Shown here: one piece after another, positions 58,273 through 64,000 of the stretch
How positions within the stretch are numbered: the stretch's first letter is position 1
Layout of the letters: every line of letters starts with the position of its first letter
IMG/VR virus record: IMGVR_UViG_3300036760_000522
Coordinates: 186,001-250,000 of that record
Length of the DNA stretch: 64,000 nt
Origin: a virus
Strand: one strand, 5' to 3'
Notes under the pieces: generated by a model
The model's input: the letters and a program-made list of their open reading frames with translations, nothing else
Told to the model about the DNA's origin: nothing
Database searches by the model: none
Made by a program: the position numbers and the translations under genes

Positions 58273-59153
58273 ACGTTGTCAATCAAATCTGAGAAGTCAT
58301 CAGACCCCGTGTCAGCAGCTACAGAAGAAGAGGCGTCGAGCCCCAACTTTTCGCTCAACTCCAGAGTCGTCATTGTACGGAACGGTATCAGTTTCTTCCC
58401 GTAGAACGCGTAGGCCTTCTCCAAAATCTCGTAATGCAAGTCCGGCCAACGAAGTTTTCCGCTCTCGTCACGAGCTGTCCAAAAGGCCTTACCGGCAGGA
58501 TCCACGTTGAAGTTCTGGTACCCACTATTTGTGCACACCAACATCAGATCTTGTGTGGCTAACGACAGGTCATTCTCCTTCAATGACTTTTGCAGCTCAT
58601 TGAGCCGTTGATACACCGCGGAGCTAGGCCGCCATGGGACAACATACCAATCCTTCTGCACGCGTTCCTTCATGAGATTGCCTTGTCGATCCGTCGGATA
58701 GACCACCAAGACTGTCGTGAAGTAGACCTTCGAGTCTCCCATCTTCTCCCAAATTTTGTCGGCTTCCGGGCCCTCTTTGCCCGTACGCATAGCGTACCCG
58801 ACGCCTTCCTTGTAGTACGCTGTGGTCGGCACGAATCTAACCTGAGAAGTGTCCAGCACCTCATGGGGCTGCAACTGCCCGACTGGCTTGTTGCGTTCCT
58901 CAGCGCGTCGTGTGAGTGCCTTAACAATTCCAGTCTTCAGCTCAGCATCGGTGATATCCGGCTTTTTCAGCTTCAATGCACGCGTCACCGCTACCTTGAG
59001 CGGGCTGAAGTACAGCAAAGCCACGCGGTAGCGGTGATCTTTTTCGCCCTTGAACCATGAAGACCGTGTTGTGTACTTGGACACCTCGTCATCGGACAAG
59101 CCAATATCTGCGTCACCAACATCCGGAACTTCTACCTCAAATTCTTCTGACAT
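58269..59153 (-). CDS. Probable single-stranded-DNA-binding protein (294 aa)
   Basis: The ATG start has a strong AGGAG. The N-terminus is acidic (EVEVPDVGDADIGLSDDEVS), the middle beta-rich (DSKVYFTTVLVVYPTDRQGN, QKDWYVVPWRPS) and the last 20 residues, AADTGSDDFSDLIDNV, form an acidic tail with Phe like the protein-interaction tail of SSB and gp32. I did not see a clear OB motif. The position upstream of ruvC-like and recA genes supports the role. It could also be another virion-independent DNA protein. Confidence 0.5.
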   Translation of the reverse strand: MSEEFEVEVPDVGDADIGLSDDEVSKYTTRSSWFKGEKDHRYRVALLYFSPLKVAVTRALKLKKPDITDAELKTGIVKALTRRAEERNKPVGQLQPHEVLDTSQVRFVPTTAYYKEGVGYAMRTGKEGPEADKIWEKMGDSKVYFTTVLVVYPTDRQGNLMKERVQKDWYVVPWRPSSAVYQRLNELQKSLKENDLSLATQDLMLVCTNSGYQNFNVDPAGKAFWTARDESGKLRWPDLHYEILEKAYAFYGKKLIPFRTMTTLELSEKLGLDASSSVAADTGSDDFSDLIDNV

Positions 59154-59239
59154 TTTTCACTCCTAGAGGGGTTTAGTGGGGAGCGGAGAACTGACAAGGG
59201 GTTTGTTTCAAGGACAGTCTCCACCACCCCGATCCTCTA

Positions 59240-60019
59240 CTACACCAAGTCATCCAAAAACTTTTGCATGGCAATTTCGTCAGGATCAGTAGGCGCGTCC
59301 TCCGCCTCTTTAAGTTCAGACGCCGCAAACAAGTCGTCGAACGCCTCTTCTGCGGTTTGCGGTTTTTCAATTTCAGGTGTCGCTTCTTCCGTTTCAACCT
59401 CTCCGTCACCTTCATTTTGTGGCGGAGAGGTTGAAACAGGACCACCTTCCAGCCAATTCAAGAGACTCTCGTCGTCATCTGGCATAGTCTTCGACGATCT
59501 AGTATCCTTTCGCGGCTCCTCCCCCTCGTCACCGTAAAACGCTCCTGTTTTGAGCGAAGAAACTATCAAGCTGCGTTGCATCCGAATAGACGACACTGTG
59601 CTTTCTAGTTCCTGATGCCGATGTCGGATCACCCGATTAACAAGTTTGAGTTCCTTGATCGCGAGACTGCATATCGAGATCTTGGAACGATCCTCTTTCA
59701 AAATGTGGTTGATCATGGCTACCCGATCTCGGAGATTGGGCAGCATGGTTACACGCCTATCAGTCGACAGAAGATCGTCGCTTGAGACTTGGTACGCAGC
59801 CTCGTACGCAGCCAGGTCCATCTCGAGTTGGTGGAGTTCCCGGTAGACTTCGGACGAAAAGAGGCTCACACGGTTCAGGAAACCGCGCGTTTTGAAAATC
59901 AGGTCCTGTAAATACGGAGGACCGAGGGACGCTGGATCAGAAACCAGATCGACCGTCAGTGTCGCAAGCTCTTTGTAGATCTGCTCAATTCGCTCGGGGC
60001 TCACCGGTGGATACAACAC
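59240..60019 (-). CDS. Acidic coiled-coil protein (259 aa)
   Basis: The start is GTG, inside a 10-bp hairpin and 35 bases within the end of the helicase gene. Residues 1-170 are long helices (VYRELHQLEMDLAAYEAAYQ, MINHILKEDRSKISICSLAI); residues 170-259 are very acidic and probably disordered (DDDESLLNWLEGG, EAFDDLFAASELKEAEDA, ending MQKFLDDLV). It could be a replisome adaptor with a short clamp- or SSB-binding end. No family was recognised. Confidence 0.6.
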   Translation of the reverse strand: MLYPPVSPERIEQIYKELATLTVDLVSDPASLGPPYLQDLIFKTRGFLNRVSLFSSEVYRELHQLEMDLAAYEAAYQVSSDDLLSTDRRVTMLPNLRDRVAMINHILKEDRSKISICSLAIKELKLVNRVIRHRHQELESTVSSIRMQRSLIVSSLKTGAFYGDEGEEPRKDTRSSKTMPDDDESLLNWLEGGPVSTSPPQNEGDGEVETEEATPEIEKPQTAEEAFDDLFAASELKEAEDAPTDPDEIAMQKFLDDLV

Positions 60020-62213
60020 CGGTGAGTGCAGACTCCAAAACCGAGGACAAAACCGTGTTCCTATTGACCACTTGGTTGTTGTCTACAGCCCGCTGAACAG
60101 CTTGCACCGAGCCGATCAACCAAACGCGTTTCCGAGCCCTCGTCACTGCCGTGTACAGGAGATTGCGCTGCAACATGATGCCCTGTGAAGGCATGATCGG
60201 CAAAATAATGTGATCGAATTCCGAGCCTTGACAGCGATGCACGGTGACTGCGTAAGCCAGCTTCAATTTCTTCGCAGCCTCATGAGGCTCAAAGTCAACC
60301 AAGAAAACAGGGCCATCAGGATTTGTGTCGTGTATGCGAACCGACATCGTACCGTCACGACCAATCGTTCTCAATGTTCCGACATCCCCATTGTAAACGT
60401 TGAGACGGTAGTCATTCGCGATCACCATTACTCGATCGCCCTCTCGAAATCGTGTAGCTCCGTGTTTGTACTCGGGCGGTCCTTCAGGATTCAAAGCATC
60501 CCGCAAACTCATATTCAAACTGTCGACGCCTATTGTGCCTTTGTACTTGGGCGACAGGATCTGAAAATTGGCATGCTGATTCTTCAGTTTCACAGCCATA
60601 TCCACAATCAGCTTCAGGATTGCGTCTTCGCTCTCGAGGGGTTTGAACCGAAACTCTGAAGTGGCCGCCTGCTGCAAGTTAGGCAATTGCCCACCATGAA
60701 TCGCGTGTGCCGCCGAGACGATCTCCCCTTTCACAGACTGGCGAAACACCTCCGTGAGTCTGACCTGTGGAATTTTACTGCAACGAAGCAGCTCACACAA
60801 AACGTGGCCCGGTCCGACACTCGGCAACTGGGCGTCGTCGCCGACCAAAATCAGCCGTGTTCCAGGGTGCAATGCAACCAAGAGTCGATACAGCAATTCT
60901 TGGTCGACCATGGACATCTCGTCCAAAATAACGGCGTCGGCGGTGTAGCGACGAAAGGCATTGAAACCCCAGGACTCGCCGTCATAACCAAGAGCTCTGT
61001 GTACCGTAGAGGCTGGACGGCCAGTCATCGCTGACAACCGTTTAGCCGCGATCCCTGTAGGAGCCATCAATTTCACATTGAGCTTGGCTTCCTCGAGTAA
61101 GTGCACAATCGCTCGAGTCGTCTGTGTTTTTCCTGTTCCAGGCAACCCTGTGATGACCAGTACGTGTTCACGGGCCAAGGTCTCGACTGCTTGTCGTTGT
61201 GACGCCGACAACGTCATGTGAGACTTTTCGTAAGCAATCAAAAATGGATCGAGGTCCACCTTGATCGTCGAGGATGTAACCAGCGATACCAAGTGCTTCG
61301 CGGTATCCCGCTCATATCTGTACAAATCGTTCAAGTAGAGACCCGCACGATCAATCGTCACCGCCTTTTGACGTGACAAGGCCTTCACCGCTTCGTCAAT
61401 CGCGCCCTTCTCGTCGGGCTTGTACTCCAACGGTTCCACATCTTCTTGCCGTGGGAGAGTCTCCAGAATCCGGAGCAACCCTGTTCGACCTAAGTAGAGA
61501 TGTCCCCGTCGAGAGCCCTCCTGCAAGGCCCACAGAATGGCTCCTTGCACACGTCGAGGATCTGATAGTGCAACCCCTAAATGTAAAGCTACACGGTCAA
61601 CCCGTGCGAAAGGCAGGAAGCCGATCTCCGTCAACCGATACGGGTTTCCCAAGATCACTCCAGGGGCTTCAGACCCAAAACGGATCATAGCCGCTTGAGT
61701 TTCCGTAGGACTGAGCCCTCCATCCCTCAGCAACACAGACAGGTCTCGTCGTTGTAGCGCTAGATCCCAAGCCAGTGTGGCGCCGGACAAGGCCTCACGC
61801 GTGACAACGTTGTTGGCCAAGTCTGAGATCTCGGATGCTTTTTCGGACAAAGCGTCAAACGTCTCTTCTTTGTACCGCTCTGCAATCAGACTGACGACGC
61901 GATAATCTGCCAACCCGTCGATGCAGCGCAGGAAAAGCACGATCTCTTGCAAATTCGGCGTGCTCAAGTAATCCCACGTACGAAACGAAAACGCGTCACC
62001 GTAGCGCTTGTTACGTGTCCACCTACCAACCAAACGAATCGGGATCCCCTCGTAAACTGTGGCAAGCCCGTACAGATTGCCCTTGGCTTTTACGGGTCTC
62101 CCAGTACCTGCGTCTAGCGACAAAATGTAGTAAGACTCTCGATTGAAAATGATCGAGTTGACAACGCCATCAATGACGCTGTCTTCCTTCTTCGACGACT
62201 CGTCCTCGAACAC
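59985..62213 (-). CDS. RecD2-type SF1 helicase (742 aa)
   Basis: The start is GTG. After an N-terminal region with OB-like and HhH-like segments (FLRCIDGLADYRVVSLIAER, GLSPTETQAAMIRFG), the SF1B motor follows: VITGLPGTGKTQTTRAIVHL (motif I), VILDEMSMVDQELLYRLLV (II), LILVGDDAQLPSVGPGHVL (III), TVHRCQGSEFDHIILP (V) and LLYTAVTRARKRVWLIG (VI). Length and layout fit RecD2 (YrrC) family helicases, which work 5' to 3' in repair and recombination. It could act in strand processing with the Rad50-type complex. It follows thyX by 3 bases. Confidence 0.85.
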   Translation of the reverse strand: MFEDESSKKEDSVIDGVVNSIIFNRESYYILSLDAGTGRPVKAKGNLYGLATVYEGIPIRLVGRWTRNKRYGDAFSFRTWDYLSTPNLQEIVLFLRCIDGLADYRVVSLIAERYKEETFDALSEKASEISDLANNVVTREALSGATLAWDLALQRRDLSVLLRDGGLSPTETQAAMIRFGSEAPGVILGNPYRLTEIGFLPFARVDRVALHLGVALSDPRRVQGAILWALQEGSRRGHLYLGRTGLLRILETLPRQEDVEPLEYKPDEKGAIDEAVKALSRQKAVTIDRAGLYLNDLYRYERDTAKHLVSLVTSSTIKVDLDPFLIAYEKSHMTLSASQRQAVETLAREHVLVITGLPGTGKTQTTRAIVHLLEEAKLNVKLMAPTGIAAKRLSAMTGRPASTVHRALGYDGESWGFNAFRRYTADAVILDEMSMVDQELLYRLLVALHPGTRLILVGDDAQLPSVGPGHVLCELLRCSKIPQVRLTEVFRQSVKGEIVSAAHAIHGGQLPNLQQAATSEFRFKPLESEDAILKLIVDMAVKLKNQHANFQILSPKYKGTIGVDSLNMSLRDALNPEGPPEYKHGATRFREGDRVMVIANDYRLNVYNGDVGTLRTIGRDGTMSVRIHDTNPDGPVFLVDFEPHEAAKKLKLAYAVTVHRCQGSEFDHIILPIMPSQGIMLQRNLLYTAVTRARKRVWLIGSVQAVQRAVDNNQVVNRNTVLSSVLESALTGVVSTGEPRAN
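60000..60026 (-). promoter_or_regulatory. Perfect 10-bp hairpin over a start codon
   Basis: CTCACCGGTG (60000-60009) and CACCGGTGAG (60017-60026) are separated by 7 bases. The GTG start of the coiled-coil gene (60017-60019) lies in the stem. Folding should block initiation until ribosomes that finish the helicase gene open it, so it may couple the two genes. Confidence 0.5.
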
Positions 62214-62216
62214 TGT

Positions 62217-63149
62217 CTATCGATCTATGCTAGGAACCGCGGCCATCGCCAGCGTATGAAAATGTGTGGGGTCCTTAGCGGTCGTCAAATCCAAATCAAA
62301 ATTTGGAATCACAGCCTGGGCAATGAGCTTGGCCTTGAACTCGCCAACTTCACGGTCGGACAAACCGTACACGGCTATCTCCTTGTCGGACATCGAGGCC
62401 ACTCGTCCCATATTTCCGATAAGGCAATTCATCTCCATGCGACTGAATGTGACGGCACAACGGGCGTAATCGACCCAAGCCTCGAAGGCCAGCGGTGCAA
62501 CACAACGAGCTAAACCAGCCTTGACCCGAGCGAATTCCTGTATCTCCCACTGAGCGTGTGAGTCCGTCCGCAGAGTCAGGAAATGGAGCAGATTGTGGAG
62601 ATCAATCTTCCAGTACCACTCCGTATACAAGCCTAGACTGAGAGGAACACGAGCAAGCTCCCGAGCGATCTCCTCGGTTAGAGCATCAACGTACCCAGAA
62701 CTAACGTGGCTGTAGAGCACTTTCCACGTCGACATCCAACGATCATAGGTTTCACGGTCGGTCTGTTCACTGCGCCCCTGGCGGTTCGCACTGCTCTGTT
62801 TTCGGAAGACTTCAAACTCCGGAACGTAGAATTGTAAAGGAGCCAACGAATACCGCATTGAGAATTCGTTCACATTTGCCGTGCGATGTCGGATCAACTG
62901 ACGCGCAACGAAAATCGGCAGTTTCACGTGAAACTTCAACTCCACCATTTCTAGTGGTGTGGTGTGGTGCTGACGAACCAAATACCGGATTAGGCCACGA
63001 TCGTCACTTACGGTCTTCGTGCCCGGTCCATAGGAAACCCGAGCAGCCTGTACGATCGAGGCGTCCCCGCCCATATAGTCGACGAGAGCAACGAACCCGT
63101 GATTCAAAACCGGAAAGTACTTGCCTTTGACTTCGTCTGCGGTGGGCAT
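62217..63149 (-). CDS. thyX: Flavin-dependent thymidylate synthase ThyX (310 aa)
   Basis: The ATG start has AGGG just upstream. The ThyX signature RHRTANVNEFSMRYS matches RHRxxSxNExSxRYS, with VARQLIRHRTANVNEF being the dUMP/FAD site. The N-terminal part (YMGGDASIVQAARVSYGPGT) and C-terminal part (NLLHFLTLRTDSHAQWEIQE) also fit; the conserved serine of the motif is Ala here. It makes dTMP from dUMP using FAD and methylene-THF. With a base-modification-type protein elsewhere, a modified pyrimidine product is conceivable but not shown. Length is normal. Confidence 0.9.
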   Translation of the reverse strand: MPTADEVKGKYFPVLNHGFVALVDYMGGDASIVQAARVSYGPGTKTVSDDRGLIRYLVRQHHTTPLEMVELKFHVKLPIFVARQLIRHRTANVNEFSMRYSLAPLQFYVPEFEVFRKQSSANRQGRSEQTDRETYDRWMSTWKVLYSHVSSGYVDALTEEIARELARVPLSLGLYTEWYWKIDLHNLLHFLTLRTDSHAQWEIQEFARVKAGLARCVAPLAFEAWVDYARCAVTFSRMEMNCLIGNMGRVASMSDKEIAVYGLSDREVGEFKAKLIAQAVIPNFDLDLTTAKDPTHFHTLAMAAVPSIDR

Positions 63150-63182
63150 GGGAGCCCTAACACCGGCTCAGAAACCAAGGAT

Positions 63183-63962
63183 TTAGCACAAATCTACGAA
63201 AGCAATCTCAGAGATACACGCTGTACCGAGCTTGCGAGCCGCCTGAGCCTTCGACGACGTTGACTCCGGATCCGACATAACCAAGTACGTGAGACCGCGC
63301 ACAACGGACGATTTGACCGATGCGCCTGCCTGCTCAGCCAAACGTTCAAGCTCAGCTCTAGGTCGCGACGACTTGCCTGTGAAGCACACCGACTTGCCTG
63401 TGAGCTTACCTGAAGAACGTTCCCGCAAAGAAACTCCAGCCTCCAAAATGTCATCCACCATGGCGTGGTTCTTTGTCAGCCAAGCGACCAAAGCCTCAGC
63501 TCGAGAAGGACCGACGCTTGGCACAGTACACAGCTGATTCGATCGCGCTGTCCGAAGCTTTTCCACAGTGTAGAAACCCGCCAACACGAGTGCTTCGAAT
63601 GTGATCTCCCCACAAAGCGGAACACAAAGTGACCCAAGGAACTTGGGTAAGGAAACAGGTAGCGGGCGACGCAGCTCCGACAATAACTTCCTCGCAGATA
63701 CCTCTCCCAAGCCAGAAATCCCGACCAAGTCCTCGTACCGAAGCCGGTACAGGTCCGCAACAGACTCCACGTGTTTTCCGACGACGAGTTTCTCGATCAC
63801 GACCTCGCCCCATTCCAAGATCCCAAGCCCTTTGACCCAGCGACGAATTCGGCCCACCGTTTGAGCCGGGCAATTTTCGACATTGGTGCAGACAAGATGC
63901 TCTCCTTCCCAGTGGACAGCGGACTGACACGCTGGACACACTTCAGGAAACAATGCCAACAC
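63183..63962 (-). CDS. C-terminal half of NAD-dependent DNA ligase (zinc finger, HhH, BRCT; 259 aa)
   Basis: A GTG opens the frame; a TTG three codons later has AAAGGGG at better spacing. C9, C12, C25 and C31 form the LigA zinc finger. HhH units follow (YEDLVGISGLGEVSARKLLS, LCTVPSVGPSRAEALVAWL), and residues of about 180-259 are a BRCT domain (GKSVCFTGKSSRPRAELERL, GLTYLVMSDPESTSSKAQAA). The adenylation and OB domains are missing and an in-frame stop lies 33 bases upstream, so the ligase is split, as in T5-type phages; the other half may lie beyond the right edge. Confidence 0.88.
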   Translation of the reverse strand: MLALFPEVCPACQSAVHWEGEHLVCTNVENCPAQTVGRIRRWVKGLGILEWGEVVIEKLVVGKHVESVADLYRLRYEDLVGISGLGEVSARKLLSELRRPLPVSLPKFLGSLCVPLCGEITFEALVLAGFYTVEKLRTARSNQLCTVPSVGPSRAEALVAWLTKNHAMVDDILEAGVSLRERSSGKLTGKSVCFTGKSSRPRAELERLAEQAGASVKSSVVRGLTYLVMSDPESTSSKAQAARKLGTACISEIAFVDLC

Positions 63963-64000
63963 CCCTTTCGAAAAAACACAACAACTGATAGTTTACCCAC

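Noticed and set aside
63797-64000. Minus-strand 67-aa frame at the right edge
   Set aside because: It overlaps the ligase gene in another frame and has no domain; it might be a small part of an upstream gene but this cannot be decided.
1-64000. tRNA, rRNA or riboswitch genes
   Set aside because: I saw no cloverleaf or conserved RNA sequence by eye; a covariance search could still find one.

Overview
The window is a 64-kb piece of a large tailed double-stranded DNA phage (Caudoviricetes-like), taken from inside the genome. The evidence is a complete packaging and head module (large terminase, portal, probable prohead protease, scaffold-like protein, major capsid protein), a run of virion/tail proteins ending in a 2162-residue adhesin-like protein, and a dense phage replication and recombination module. 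Genes are packed with ATGA, GTGA and TTGA start-stop overlaps, Shine-Dalgarno (SD) sites are often good, and GTG and TTG starts are common. Base composition is slightly GC-rich. No integrase, repressor, tRNA, rRNA, CRISPR array or insertion sequence was recognised, so a lytic lifestyle is likely but not shown. The host cannot be read from the sequence.

Almost everything is on the minus strand and is read from right to left. Right end (about 63.9-44.2 kb), DNA metabolism: C-terminal half of a split NAD-dependent ligase, ThyX, RecD-like helicase, a coiled-coil protein, probable ssDNA-binding protein, RuvC-like resolvase, RecA, N-terminal half of SbcC/Rad50, SbcD/Mre11, Cas4/RecB-type nuclease, a DnaN-like clamp candidate, C-terminal half of Rad50, TOPRIM primase, DnaX-type clamp loader, a NusG-like/5'-nuclease fusion and a sigma-like factor. 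Middle (about 44.1-26.3 kb), packaging and head: an Ig-like protein, unknown virion proteins, probable small and clear large terminase, three tandem paralogs, portal, a thymine-hypermodification-family protein, zinc-ribbon proteins, probable prohead protease, scaffold-like protein, decoration-like protein and major capsid protein, closed by a strong terminator. Left (about 26.1-0 kb), accessory and tail: a homing-endonuclease/methyltransferase fusion, a plus-strand nuclease, a truncated uracil-DNA glycosylase, virion or connector proteins, IPT/TIG-like and Gp80-like tail proteins, a methyltransferase/glycosyltransferase/TPR fusion, a LamG-like protein, a plus-strand five-gene cargo island with a Dam-like methylase, the giant adhesin and a beta-propeller tail protein that runs off the left edge.

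The most unusual points are: (1) a NusG-like NGN+KOW module fused to a flap-endonuclease-type 5' nuclease; (2) Rad50/SbcC split into two genes 3.3 kb apart, with Mre11, a Cas4-like nuclease and the clamp candidate between or beside them; (3) a fusion of helix-turn-helix, LAGLIDADG nuclease and TSPPY methyltransferase; (4) a glycosylase-fold thymine-hypermodification protein beside the portal gene, together with two DNA methyltransferases and a UDG that has lost its C-terminal catalytic loop; (5) a family of Asp/Ser-rich 18-20-residue repeats shared by several tail genes. A replicative polymerase, DnaB-type helicase, tape measure, lysis genes and the N-terminal half of the ligase were not found and may lie outside the window.
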